This document shows, in pieces, positions 24,921-34,533 of a stretch of DNA of 64,000 bases. How positions within the stretch are numbered: the stretch's first letter is position 1; each line of letters begins with the position of its first letter. The notes under the pieces were generated by a model. The model did no database searches, was not told where the DNA came from, and saw only the letters and a program-made list of their open reading frames with translations. A program made the position numbers and the translations under genes. Source of the stretch: Gallionella sp. (GTDB lineage: Bacteria > Pseudomonadota > Gammaproteobacteria > Burkholderiales > Gallionellaceae); NCBI GenBank assembly GCA_028714895.1, contig JAQTLM010000002.1, positions 115,016 through 179,015 of the forward strand. Reading direction: 5' to 3'.

Positions 24921-24948
24921 ACATACCAGATTATTTAGAGGCACAAAT

Positions 24949-26199
24949 ATGAGCAACACTACACAACTACTCCGTTTCATCACCGCCGGCAGCGTGGACG
25001 ACGGCAAGAGCACGCTGATCGGCCGCCTGCTGCACGACTCAAAATCGATCTTCGAGGACCAGCTTTCGGCGATTTCCAGGACCAGCGAGAAGCGCGGCAT
25101 GGCCGCCGTCGATCTGTCCTTGCTGACCGACGGCCTGCAGGCCGAGCGCGAGCAGGGCATCACCATCGACGTGGCGTATCGCTACTTCGCCACGCCCAAG
25201 CGCAAGTTCATCATCGGCGACACGCCGGGGCATGAGCAATACACGCGCAACATGGTCACAGCGGCCAGCACGGCAAATCTGGTGGTCATCCTGATCGATG
25301 CGCGCAAGGGCGTGCTGGTCCAGACGCGCCGCCACACCTACCTGGCCAGCCTGGTCGGCATCCCGCACATCGTGCTGGCGGTCAACAAGATGGATATGGT
25401 GGATTACTCCGAAGCGCGCTTCAACGAGATCTGCACCGAGTATCTGGCCTTCGCCGCACAGCTCGGTTTGCACAACGTCACCTGCTTACCGTTGTCCGCG
25501 TTGGTCGGCGATATGCTGGTGGATCGTGGCGACAACCTGAACTGGTATCAGGGCGCCACGCTGATGGAGTTGCTGGAGAACGTCGAGATTGATCACGACG
25601 TGAACACCACCGACTTCCGTTATCCGGTGCAGTGGGTGTGCCGTCCGCAAACCGAGGAATACCACGACTTCAGGGGATTCATGGGGCGCATCGAAGCGGG
25701 TGAAGTCTCGGTGGGCGATGAGATCACCGTGCTGCCATCGGGTCGCACCAGCAAGGTAAAAGAGATCGTCACCTACGACGGCAACCTGCAAACGGCTTAC
25801 GCACCGCAATCCATCGCCATCACGCTGACTGACGAGATTGATATTTCGCGCGGCGATATGTTCGTCAAAGCCGATTATCTGCCGACGGTCGCGAAAGAAT
25901 TCGAGGCGATGCTGTGCTGGTTGTCCGAAACACCGCTCGACAAGAATCGCAAATACCTCGTCAAGCACACTACGCGCACGGCGAAGTGCCTGTTCTCCAG
26001 CATCGACTACCGTGTGGATGTGAACACGCTGGAGCAACACGCCAATCCGACAGTGAACATGAACGACATCGCGCATGTGGTGATGAAGGTGCAACAGCCG
26101 CTGGCATTCGACCACTACAAGCGCAATCGCGCCACCGGCAGTTTTATCGTGATCGACGAGGCGACCAATAACACCGTCGCGGCGGGGATGATTGTTTAA
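24949..26199 (+). CDS. cysN: Sulfate adenylyltransferase subunit 1 (CysN)
   Basis: A 416-residue EF-Tu-like GTPase. G1 is AGSVDDGKSTLIGRLL, G2 region ERQGIT-like REQGITIDVAYRYF, G3 IIGDTPGHEQYTRNM, G4 VNKMDMVDYS. Two beta-barrel domains follow. It ends at 416 residues with no fused APS kinase domain, which agrees with the APS-reductase route implied by cysH. GTP hydrolysis here drives APS formation in CysD. Last gene of the cys cluster. Confidence 0.95.
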   Translation: MSNTTQLLRFITAGSVDDGKSTLIGRLLHDSKSIFEDQLSAISRTSEKRGMAAVDLSLLTDGLQAEREQGITIDVAYRYFATPKRKFIIGDTPGHEQYTRNMVTAASTANLVVILIDARKGVLVQTRRHTYLASLVGIPHIVLAVNKMDMVDYSEARFNEICTEYLAFAAQLGLHNVTCLPLSALVGDMLVDRGDNLNWYQGATLMELLENVEIDHDVNTTDFRYPVQWVCRPQTEEYHDFRGFMGRIEAGEVSVGDEITVLPSGRTSKVKEIVTYDGNLQTAYAPQSIAITLTDEIDISRGDMFVKADYLPTVAKEFEAMLCWLSETPLDKNRKYLVKHTTRTAKCLFSSIDYRVDVNTLEQHANPTVNMNDIAHVVMKVQQPLAFDHYKRNRATGSFIVIDEATNNTVAAGMIV

Positions 26200-26365
26200 C
26201 CTGAAGCTGCGCAGCGCACGCTACGTTTGCTGCGTTGTCTGTGCTCCATGCGCCTTGCCCTTGAATCGCTCGCGACGGTTTTCGAGGCCTCCTTTGCCGT
26301 ATTGGAGTAAGTGGCTGTGCCTGTGGTATCTTCCCCATATCGGAATTTGATGCCACATTGATGCC
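26200..26365. other. Intergenic region with degenerate repeat sequence
   Basis: No gene seen. It starts with a GCGCAGCGCACGCTACG half-repeat related to that at 47490-47545. It then contains CTCCATGCGCCTTGCCCTTG, which resembles CTCCGTGCGCCTTGCATCC in the right arm of the element at 27349-27582. Confidence 0.5.
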
Positions 26366-27337
26366 ATGAGCCTGTTTGCCCTGATCGCCGCACTGTTGCT
26401 GGAGCAGCTCCATCCGCTTTCATCGCGTAAATACCTGCATGGCTGGCTGTCCGGCTACGTTCTGTTTTTTCAGCAACACTTCAATTCCGGCCAACGCAAA
26501 CACGGCAAGATCGCCTGGCTGATGGCGGTGTTGCCGCTGCTGGCTGGCGTGGTGGTGCTGTCCTGGCTGCTGTATCGCGCGCATCCGATCCTTGCCTGGG
26601 CATTCAATGTGCTGGTGTTGTATCTCACCATGGGCTTTCGCCAGTTCAGCCATTACTTCACCGACATCCATCATGCGTTGCGCGACGACAAACTGGATGA
26701 GGCGCGCGGGCTGCTGACCCAGTGGCGCGGCATCCCTTCGCATGAACTGAATACCGAGGAAGTGGCGCGCGTTACCATCGAAGAGGCGCTGATCGCCTCG
26801 CATCGCAACGTGTTCGGCGTGATCGTGTGGTTCGTGCTGTTCAGCGCGGTCGGTCTGGGCGGCGCGGCGGGCGCATTGCTGTACCGCCTCGGGCAATTCC
26901 TGCGCAAGCGTTGGGACGACGAGGATGCGGCTAGCGAACCGGATGGCTTGATGGATGGGGATTGGGGCGGGGGAGAATTCGGCAGCTTCGCACGCCAGGC
27001 GTTCTACGTGCTGGAATGGCTGCCGATCCGCATGACCGCCGCGACTTTTGCCATCGTCGGCGATTTCGAGGATACGGTGTATTGCTGGCGCACCCAAGCG
27101 GCGAGCTGGCCGGATCCTGAGGCCGGAATCCTGCTGGCTAGCGGCGCGGGGGCATTGGGTGTGCGCCTCGGCATGCCGATCCCGCAAGGCGGCCTGCCGC
27201 TGGACAGGCCGGAACTGGGCGTCGGCGACGATGCCGATGCCGACTTCATGCGCAGCACCATCGGGCTGGTGTGGCGCTCGGTGGTGTTCTGGCTGATTCT
27301 GTTGTTGTTGCTGACGCTGGCGAGCCTGCTCGGCTAA
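26366..27337 (+). CDS. CobD/CbiB-family (or AmpE-like) inner-membrane protein
   Basis: A 323-residue membrane protein of the CobD/CbiB-like family. Typical segments are the N-terminal LIAALLLEQLHPLSS, TRQFSHYF-like GFRQFSHYFTDIHHALRDDKLDEARGLL, and the ELNTEEVARVTIEEALIASHRNVFGVIVWF block with its ExxxEE signature. Five or so membrane helices. CobD makes adenosylcobinamide phosphate, while AmpE-like relatives are linked to beta-lactam signalling. No other cobalamin genes are near, so the role is undecided. Confidence 0.8.
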   Translation: MSLFALIAALLLEQLHPLSSRKYLHGWLSGYVLFFQQHFNSGQRKHGKIAWLMAVLPLLAGVVVLSWLLYRAHPILAWAFNVLVLYLTMGFRQFSHYFTDIHHALRDDKLDEARGLLTQWRGIPSHELNTEEVARVTIEEALIASHRNVFGVIVWFVLFSAVGLGGAAGALLYRLGQFLRKRWDDEDAASEPDGLMDGDWGGGEFGSFARQAFYVLEWLPIRMTAATFAIVGDFEDTVYCWRTQAASWPDPEAGILLASGAGALGVRLGMPIPQGGLPLDRPELGVGDDADADFMRSTIGLVWRSVVFWLILLLLLTLASLLG

Positions 27338-27348
27338 AGCTGCCTTTA

Positions 27349-27582
27349 AAATTCGCGAGGAGGGCGTCTGATGGAACTACTAGCCATTCCACTAGGCTGC
27401 CAAAATACAGCAGCCAAGTGGCTGGTTATGCGGTGTTGCGCGGTACTCGAAATCCTCATGTACCTTTTGTACATTCCGGTTTCTGTGTTGACCAGCGACT
27501 TGGCTGGCGTTCTTTGCCAGCTTAGTCGAATGGCCATGCAAGGCTCCGTGCGCCTTGCATCCATCCCTTCTCGCGAATTTTT
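27349..27582. repeat. Long imperfect inverted-repeat element (hairpin of about 230 bp)
   Basis: The two outer ends read AAATTCGCGA and TCGCGAATTT. Inside, the left arm holds CCATTCCACTAGGCTGCC ... CAGCCAAGTGGCTGGT and the right arm holds its imperfect reverse complement, ACCAGCGACTTGGCTG ... AGCTTAGTCGAATGGCC. The loop carries a second dyad, ATGTAC-CTTTT-GTACAT. A single-arm relative occurs at 49985-50045. No protein coding is credible. It has the shape of a non-autonomous mobile element or a strong RNA hairpin. Confidence 0.72.
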
Positions 27583-27701
27583 AAGACAGCTTCCGGGAGC
27601 CTGTTGAGATAGGTTCTAAAAATTTCATACCATCAATATTTCCCCATTACGGTTCCCCGGAAATGGGAAAATAGAACCCTCTTCATCAAACACGACAAGC
27701 A

Positions 27702-29498
27702 ATGTCCCTTCCGAAACCAGCCCAACCTGCCATCGCCCGGCGCCTGTCTCCGCTGCGGGATATGTGGCCTTTCCTGCGCCCCTATCGCGGGCGGATCGTA
27801 CTGGCTTTCGTGCTGCTGTGCCTCGGCTCCGCTACCATGTTGCTGGTGCCGCTGGCGTTTCGCGACCTGATCGATTTCGGTTTTGGGCAACGGGAAAATA
27901 CCCCCGGCGGATTGTTGGGCACATCCAGCCTGAACAGCCATTTTGTCCTGCTGTTCGCGCTGGCGACTCTGTGGGCGTTGACCGTGGCGACGCGTTATTA
28001 CACCGTGACATGGGTGGGTGAGCGGGTCACGGCGGATTTGCGCAGCGCGGTGTATGCACGGATGCTGGTGCAGTCGCCGCAGTTCTTCGAAACCCTGCAA
28101 ACCGGCGAAGTGCTGTCAAGGCTGACGGGCGACACCACGCTGATCCAGACCGTGGTCGGCAGCTCCATTTCGATGGGCTTGCGCAGCCTGTTCCAGTTTA
28201 TCGGCGGCATGGTCATGCTGGCGGTCACCAGTTTTTATCTGTTCTCCCTGAACCTCGGGCTGATGGCATTGCTGATGCTGCCGATCTTCGCCATCGGCCG
28301 CAAAGTGAAAAAGCTTTCGCGCGAATCGCAGGACAAGATTGCCGATGCTTCGGCACTGGCCGGCGAGATACTCAACGCCGTGCCGACGGTGCAGGCCTAT
28401 ACGCAGGAGCAGCATGAAACAAAACGCTTCGCCGACCGCGCGGAAGCGAGCTTCATCACCGCGATCCGGCGCACCCGTGTGCGCTCGGCGCTGACGGCGA
28501 TAATTATTACGGCGGTGATGGGCACCATCATTTTCGTGCTGTGGGTCGGCGCGAACCAGGTGCATGCAGGCAGCATGACCGGCGGGCAATTGGCTTCTTT
28601 CGTCCTTTATGCGACTTTAGTGGCGGGCGGCGTGGGCACGATGGCGGAAGTGTGGGGTGACGTGATGCGCGCGGCGGGGGCGACCGAGCGCCTGCTGGAA
28701 CTGCTGCACGCGGAATCCGCCATCGCCGAAACCGCCGCGCCGCAAGCGTTGCCGCAGCCCCGGCAGGCGGCGATCCGCTTCGAACAGGTCAGCTTCCACT
28801 ATCCGGCGCGCCTGCAAACGGCTGCGCTGGACAACATCACGTTGGACATCGCTCCCGGTGAAACCGTCGCGCTGGTCGGCCCCTCCGGTGCGGGCAAGAC
28901 CACCCTGTTCCAGCTGCTGCTGCGCTTTTACGATGTGACGGATGGCTGCATCCGCCTCAACGGGCAGGACATCCGCCAACTAAACTTGCACGATCTGCGC
29001 GACAAGATCGCCATCGTGCCGCAAGACCCGGTGATCTTCTCGGCCAATGCGCTAGAGAATATCCGCTATGGCCGCCCAACAGCGAGCGATGCGGAAGTTA
29101 TCGCCGCCGCCAAAGCGGCGCTGGTGGATGAATTCATCGGCCGCCTGCCGGAAGGTTATCAGACTTTTCTGGGCGAACGCGGCACCCGCCTGTCCGGCGG
29201 GCAGCGTCAGCGCATCGCTATCGCGCGGGCGATTTTGAAGGACGCGCCGCTGCTGCTGCTGGACGAAGCCACCAGCGCGCTGGATGCGGAATCCGAAATC
29301 CTCGTGCAGGAAGGGCTGAACGCCGCCATGCAGGGGCGAACCACCCTCATCATCGCCCACCGGCTGGCCACCGTGCAGAAGGCCCACCGCATCGTGGTGC
29401 TGGAACACGGACGCATCGTCGAAACCGGTACCCCTGCGGATTTGCGCAAACAAGGCGGGCTTTATGCGCGGCTGGCAAGCTTGCAGTTCGACGTTTGA
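27702..29498 (+). CDS. ABC exporter, MsbA-like half-transporter
   Basis: A 598-residue fused membrane/ATPase half-exporter that would work as a homodimer. Residues about 25-310 hold six membrane helices with TAATRYYTVTW-like coupling segments. The ATPase domain has Walker A LVGPSGAGKTTLFQLL, the signature LSGGQRQRIAIARAI, Walker B LLLLDEATSAL and an H-loop AHRLATV. The pattern resembles MsbA/ABCB lipid or multidrug exporters; substrate is not predictable. It stands alone between the cobD-like gene and a convergent dedA. Confidence 0.88.
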   Translation: MSLPKPAQPAIARRLSPLRDMWPFLRPYRGRIVLAFVLLCLGSATMLLVPLAFRDLIDFGFGQRENTPGGLLGTSSLNSHFVLLFALATLWALTVATRYYTVTWVGERVTADLRSAVYARMLVQSPQFFETLQTGEVLSRLTGDTTLIQTVVGSSISMGLRSLFQFIGGMVMLAVTSFYLFSLNLGLMALLMLPIFAIGRKVKKLSRESQDKIADASALAGEILNAVPTVQAYTQEQHETKRFADRAEASFITAIRRTRVRSALTAIIITAVMGTIIFVLWVGANQVHAGSMTGGQLASFVLYATLVAGGVGTMAEVWGDVMRAAGATERLLELLHAESAIAETAAPQALPQPRQAAIRFEQVSFHYPARLQTAALDNITLDIAPGETVALVGPSGAGKTTLFQLLLRFYDVTDGCIRLNGQDIRQLNLHDLRDKIAIVPQDPVIFSANALENIRYGRPTASDAEVIAAAKAALVDEFIGRLPEGYQTFLGERGTRLSGGQRQRIAIARAILKDAPLLLLDEATSALDAESEILVQEGLNAAMQGRTTLIIAHRLATVQKAHRIVVLEHGRIVETGTPADLRKQGGLYARLASLQFDV

Positions 29499-29551
29499 TG
29501 ATGCGAGGCGCAGGCCGAAGAGGCGCATCCGTGATGTTTATTGGGACAGCT

Positions 29552-30124
29552 TTAGCGGTATATATCTGGGTATTTGGATTTTCGCCTCCGCCCCCATAAC
29601 CATATGCCGGCTCCCACCGCAAGGATGATGGCCAGCACCGTTTCCTCGAATTGTTTAAGGTCGGTAATCCAAACTTCCAGCACTATGCCGAAATAGTACC
29701 CGGCTGACGCCACGACAGCAGCCCAGACAAGGGCGCCGGCCATGTTGAGTAAAGCGAACATCAGGAATGGAATGCTGCTCATGCCGATCACGAAGGGCCC
29801 CGCAATACGCAATCCATAAAAGAATCGCAATCCGAGGATGAGCGGGATATGGTAACGATCCAGCAGCGCCTGTACGACGGGCGCCTTGCGGCGCAGGACG
29901 GGAAACCGCTGCAACAGCCGCTCGCCGTGCCGCCGCCCGATGAGGAACGCCAGCTGATCCCCCAGCGTACTGGCAATAAAGGCAATCGCGATTACCCAGG
30001 ATAAGTTGAGTATTCCGCGGTGGGCGGCGAAACCGGCGGCAATCAGTACCGTCTCGCCTTCCAGGAAGGTGCCGACGAACAGGGCATAGTAGCCATAGCT
30101 GGCAATCAGTGCGGTGAGCGTCAT
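29552..30124 (-). CDS. DedA family membrane protein
   Basis: A 190-residue SNARE-associated/DedA protein. The N-terminal GTFLEGETVLIAAGFAA and ASTLGDQLAFLIGRRHGERLL segments and the RFFYGLRIAGPFVIGMSSIPFLMFALLNMAGALVWA block are the family hallmarks, including the conserved Glu and Arg residues. Family members act as phospholipid flippases/transporters and support membrane energetics and antibiotic resistance. Four to five membrane helices. Confidence 0.9.
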   Translation of the reverse strand: MTLTALIASYGYYALFVGTFLEGETVLIAAGFAAHRGILNLSWVIAIAFIASTLGDQLAFLIGRRHGERLLQRFPVLRRKAPVVQALLDRYHIPLILGLRFFYGLRIAGPFVIGMSSIPFLMFALLNMAGALVWAAVVASAGYYFGIVLEVWITDLKQFEETVLAIILAVGAGIWLWGRRRKSKYPDIYR

Positions 30125-30228
30125 GGTAACAGCTGCCTTAAGTTAAACATTTGCAGGCGCTATTCCAGGCTGGATTATTTGGATGCGCCAGCTTTGCTTT
30201 TCCGTATTTGAATTTACCCTGGTTATCT

Positions 30229-31953
30229 TCACTTGAAGTAAGCCTTGGTGATGTACTGGGACAGCATCCGTTCGGTGTTGAAGAACGATGCGTTGAGCGC
30301 GATCGAATGGCGCATCACCTCGGCATAGCGATCCGGCTCGTTGCAGAACATCGGCAGGATGATCATCTCCAGTTTGTTATACAGCGCGTGAGCGTCTTCG
30401 GCCCGGGTATCGCGGCTTTCCATGCCGGCATCCTTGTCTCCGCCTATCGCCCAGCCGGTTATGCCTTCGATGCATCCCTCGCCCCACCAGCCGTCCAGTA
30501 TGCTGAATGAAGGGATGCCGTTGACGGCGGCCTTCATGCCGCTGGTACCCGAAGCTTCGAGCGGGGGCTGCGGCGTATTGAGCCAGAGGTCTACGCCGGA
30601 GGTGATCAGTTTCGCCAGATCGATACCGTAATTTTCCAGGTAAACCAGTTTGATTTTCCCCTTGAGCGCCTCCTTGATTTCGTAAATGCGGCGTATGACT
30701 TCTTTCCCCGGCGTATCCTGCGGGTGCGCCTTGCCCGCATAGACGAGCTGGAACGGGCCGACATTCTTTGCTATTTGGATGAGCCTTGCGGTATCCCAGA
30801 ACAGCAGGTCGGCACGTTTGTAAACCGCCGCCCGTCTCGCGAAACCGATAGTGAAGACCTCGGGCTCGAAGCCAATGCCGGTGAGCCTGTTCACATGCCC
30901 GATGAGCGCCTCTTTCGCCTGGCGGTGCGCTGCCCAGATAAGCCGTTTGGAGAGGTTGAGCGCGTAACGCAGGCTGGCGTTGTCTTCGCGCCAGCCCGGA
31001 ATATGCTCGTCGAACAGCTTTGCGATGGGAGGAGCGGCCCAGGTGGCCACATGCACGCCATTGGTGATGGAATGGATGTCGTACTTGGAGAACATCTGTT
31101 GCGCCACATGACCATGGCTTTTCGCCACCCCGTTGATGTAGTGGCTGTTGTCGAGCGCGAGGTAAGTCATGTTCAGCACGCAGTCGGGGCAGAATTCCTT
31201 TTCGCGTTCCGCAAACACCCCCTGATAACCGGTTATCACCCGATGCACCAAGTCCAGCGGAAACTTGTCCTGCCCGGCAGGCACCGGCGTGTGGGTCGTG
31301 AAAATGCACTTGGGTTTAACCAGATGCACCATCTCAGGCGTGATGATGTGTTTGGTCTGCTCGTAGGCCATATCCCAAGCCTGCATGGAAAGCTCATACG
31401 CAAGCTCCAAGGTCAACAGCGCGGCATGGCCTTCGTTCATGTGGAAGCGCCTGATTTCGTTGTAGCCCAATGCATGCAGCATCCTGACCCCGCCTATGCC
31501 CAGCACCGACTCCTGGCAGAGCCGGTAACGCATATCGCCGCCGTAGAGATGATCGGTGAAGGTGCGATCCGGTGCGGCATTCTGCTCGAGGTCTGTATCC
31601 AGGAAATAAACCGGCACGCTATAGCCGCTCACGCCCTTGACTTCGTACTTCCATGCCCGCAGCAGAACCTGGCGCCCTTCGATCTCGATCGAACAGCGCG
31701 GCTCCATTTCCTGCAACAGTTCGGCTACCGGCCAGGCGGCATCCTCTTCGCTTTGCCAGCCTGAAGCATCGAGCCGCTGGCGGAAATAGCCCTTGCGGTG
31801 GAGCAAGGTCACGACAACCATCTGGATGCCCAGATCCGCAGCGGAACGCACGGTGTCCCCGGCCAGAATGCCCAGGCCGCCCGCATAGGTCGGCATGGCT
31901 TCGGCCAGGCCGATCTCCATGGTGAAGTAAGCGATGTAGTTTTTGCCGTCCAT
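30229..31953 (-). CDS. Alpha-glucan (glycogen/maltodextrin) phosphorylase, short GT35 form
   Basis: A 574-residue member of the short glucan phosphorylase group. The start MDGKNYIAYFTMEIGLAEAMPTYAGGLGILAGD is typical, with the N-terminal catalytic Glu/Gly loop. The FHMNEGHAALLTLE and EASGTSGMKAAVNG segments hold active-site residues, the latter the expected PLP Lys. FVYAGKAHPQD-like and DLWLNTPQPPLEASG are also conserved. Releases glucose 1-phosphate from storage glucan. I chose ATG 31953; the longer frame to 32295 overlaps wrbA out of frame. Located 29 bp downstream of wrbA. Confidence 0.9.
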   Translation of the reverse strand: MDGKNYIAYFTMEIGLAEAMPTYAGGLGILAGDTVRSAADLGIQMVVVTLLHRKGYFRQRLDASGWQSEEDAAWPVAELLQEMEPRCSIEIEGRQVLLRAWKYEVKGVSGYSVPVYFLDTDLEQNAAPDRTFTDHLYGGDMRYRLCQESVLGIGGVRMLHALGYNEIRRFHMNEGHAALLTLELAYELSMQAWDMAYEQTKHIITPEMVHLVKPKCIFTTHTPVPAGQDKFPLDLVHRVITGYQGVFAEREKEFCPDCVLNMTYLALDNSHYINGVAKSHGHVAQQMFSKYDIHSITNGVHVATWAAPPIAKLFDEHIPGWREDNASLRYALNLSKRLIWAAHRQAKEALIGHVNRLTGIGFEPEVFTIGFARRAAVYKRADLLFWDTARLIQIAKNVGPFQLVYAGKAHPQDTPGKEVIRRIYEIKEALKGKIKLVYLENYGIDLAKLITSGVDLWLNTPQPPLEASGTSGMKAAVNGIPSFSILDGWWGEGCIEGITGWAIGGDKDAGMESRDTRAEDAHALYNKLEMIILPMFCNEPDRYAEVMRHSIALNASFFNTERMLSQYITKAYFK

Positions 31954-31982
31954 ACCGGCCAGCGGCTTCCGGAAAGATCCGG

Positions 31983-32588
31983 CTAGTTCGCCGTCAGGCG
32001 TTTGGCAATCTGGGCGACATGCCGGCCCTGAAAGCGTGCGATCTCCAGCTCGTTCTCGCTCGGCGTGCGCTTGCCGTCGCCACCGGCCAGCGTTGAGGAG
32101 CCGTAAGGAGAGCCGCCGGTGATTTCCGTCATGACCGTGAGTCCCTTGCAGGAATACGGCACGCCGACAATCACCATGCCGTGATGCAGCAACGTCGAGT
32201 GAAAGGAGGTGATCGTCGTTTCCTGGCCGCCGTGCTGCGTGCCGGTGCTGGTGAATACGCTGGCGACCTTGCCGATCAATGCGCCCTCCATCCACAGCTT
32301 GCCGGTCTGATCGAGGAAATTGCGCATCTGGGCGGTCATGTTGCCGAAGCGGGTCGGCGTGCCGAAGATGATCGCATCGTAATTGGCCAGTTCTTCGACG
32401 GTCGCGATGGGCGCCTTTTGGTCCAGCTTCACGCCCATCGCACGGGCCCGGTCTTCGGGGATAATTTCCGGCACGCGCTTAATCACCGCCTCTACGCCGG
32501 CCACCGTGTGCACTCCCTCGGCTATGGCATCCGCCATTATTTCGATATGCCCATACATGCTGTAATACAAGACGAGTACTTTTGCCAT
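31983..32588 (-). CDS. wrbA: NAD(P)H:quinone oxidoreductase WrbA
   Basis: A 201-residue flavodoxin-like enzyme. [19 protein letters not shown] is the FMN-phosphate loop, [22 protein letters not shown] and [12 protein letters not shown] follow, and [11 protein letters not shown] is the WrbA-specific block. Two-electron quinone reduction guards against semiquinone stress. Followed closely by the glucan phosphorylase on the same strand, so probably an operon. Confidence 0.94.
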   Translation of the reverse strand: MAKVLVLYYSMYGHIEIMADAIAEGVHTVAGVEAVIKRVPEIIPEDRARAMGVKLDQKAPIATVEELANYDAIIFGTPTRFGNMTAQMRNFLDQTGKLWMEGALIGKVASVFTSTGTQHGGQETTITSFHSTLLHHGMVIVGVPYSCKGLTVMTEITGGSPYGSSTLAGGDGKRTPSENELEIARFQGRHVAQIAKRLTAN

Positions 32589-33006
32589 GACAAGACCTCC
32601 TGTAGTTTAAGAATTAACGTGGCTGAAAAACACGATTAATACATGCAACACATCGGCAGCTTGCGGTACGGAGATGAAGCCCGGTCAGTCCTGAGCGGTG
32701 ATTCGTCACTGGCTTGAATGCGGCAATATTCTGGACGGCCTGCGCTCAAACAATATGGTGTGCTACGGGATCATCTGAAAACAGACTATCACCAAAATAT
32801 ATCATTAACAATAAGCCAAACACCTTATTCGTTCGGCCAGATTATGTTTGGAGCCTGTTCGCCTTGAGCCTGCCGAAAGGTGAATGGCCTTCGACAAGGC
32901 ATTTAGTCCTGAGCAACGCCGAAGGGCATCAGCCCGAACGGAGTGGTTGCCGTGAATTATGTAATGCTCAATAAGCAGCGTTATTCCCGCCGGGTTCGGG
33001 ATAAGC
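32589..33006. other. Intergenic region with an inverted family F repeat
   Basis: No credible gene. The left part (32589-32850) is low in GC compared with the neighbours and shows nothing recognisable. The segment 32854-32941 is the third copy of family F in reverse orientation: CTTCGACAAGGCATTTAGTC then CTGAGCAACGCCGAAGGG, ending GCCCGAACGG. Confidence 0.7.
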
Positions 33007-33521
33007 CTAACCGCATGAGCCTTCGGAAGGGCTCTCGCTGTCAGGCTTATCATCTTGCGCTGCCGGTTTCTGTGGCTGCGCAGCCCGCGTCTGCATAGCC
33101 CGTTTCTGCGAGCGCAGTTCGAAATATTTCTCGGCGACCGCGCCCAATATTGCTGCGGGCAGGAACGCCAGCAGCTCCCAATTCGGCGATGCGATCAGGG
33201 CGATCGCCGGGCCCGGGCAATAGCCGCTGATGCCCCAGCCGATGCCGAACAGGATCGCCCCGAGGATCATCGGGCGGTCGATATGCGTTTCCCTGGTGAT
33301 GATGAATCGCTCCGCGAGCATGGGCTTGCCCAGCCGCAGGATGAAACGGAAGCTGACCAGCGTGACGCCCACCGCGCCGCCCAATACGAACAGCAGGCTG
33401 GCATCCCACGGCCCGGCCACATCGAGGAAGCCCAGCACCTTCTGCGGGTGCGTCATGCCGGACAGCGCAAGGCCGAAGCCGAACAGCAGGCCCGCCGATA
33501 GACTTGCCAGATTGCGCCCCA

Positions 33522-33522
<1 letters not shown>
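33007..33522 (-). CDS. YeeE/YedE-family inner-membrane protein, second half (DUF6691-like)
   Basis: A 171-residue membrane protein, MGRNLASLSAGLLFGFGLALSGMTHPQKVLGFLDV..., with four helices and the Cys-bearing motif GWGISGYCPGPAIAL that lines the pore in YeeE/TsuA relatives. Ends in a charged tail, QKRAMQTRAAQPQKPAAQDD. It is the second gene of a pair; the stop codon of the first and this ATG share one base. These split pairs (PmpA/PmpB-type) are thought to move sulfur-containing anions such as thiosulfate, based on YeeE. Confidence 0.85.
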
Positions 33523-33956
<434 letters not shown>

Positions 33957-34141
33957 GTCAAACATCCTCAAAACAAGCCGCGCATGGTAGTGGCGTTAAG
34001 GAAGACTTTCAAGCGGTTCCGGTCAGGCGAAACTCGCTTTATTGACCCCGGCCGCTCTAAACGGATTTCAATCTTTTTAATGGACGACTCTATAATGCAA
34101 AACATAGAGGGGCGGCAGAAAGTATTTCTGCACTGGAAAAA

Positions 34142-34417
34142 ATGACGGGAATCGCCATGAAGAAACTGAAAAATGAAGCGGCATTATTCAAGGAAGCGTT
34201 GCTCGCGGGCGTGAAGTATGCGGAGGGGCGGGGCGTGGTCGAGTTTGAAGCAACCGATTCGGCGAGCGAGAAACTGTTGTACATCTACCGGCTGCTGGTC
34301 CACGATAAAGTCATTCAACCCTTGCCGGAAGATCAGGTCGCCGAAAAATCCTTGCGGCACAAAATTGCCATTTGGTATTCAAAACAATTGCCCAAGGATC
34401 ATCCGCTGTTAAAGTAG
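34142..34417 (+). CDS. DUF5062-like small protein, intact copy
   Basis: A 91-residue soluble helical protein, with MKKLKNEAALFKEALLAGVKYAEGRG, LYIYRLLVHDKVIQPLPEDQ and a C-terminus HKIAIWYSKQLPKDHPL. The pattern resembles the DUF5062 family of unknown function. The last codons and the sequence just after the stop are repeated at 37449-37523, about 3 kb downstream. The intact srkA lies 7 kb away, and the repeat pattern suggests that the two were once neighbours. An alternative start is ATG 34157. Confidence 0.75.
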   Translation: MTGIAMKKLKNEAALFKEALLAGVKYAEGRGVVEFEATDSASEKLLYIYRLLVHDKVIQPLPEDQVAEKSLRHKIAIWYSKQLPKDHPLLK

Positions 34418-34533
34418 TCGCACGGTTGATTTTGCCGGTACGCACGTGCCCCAGATTTATTTCATGCTGCGAAAGGCTCAGCCTAGGGGGTAGGGTGATG
34501 GAGGTGAACAGAGGTCTGTTTTTTAATATACGT

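Noticed and set aside
27371..27607. 78-codon frame in the hairpin element
   Set aside because: Lies entirely inside an inverted repeat; no ribosome site or conserved features.
31954..32295. N-terminal extension of the glucan phosphorylase frame
   Set aside because: Overlaps wrbA out of frame and has no similarity; family proteins start at the MDGKNYIAYF position.
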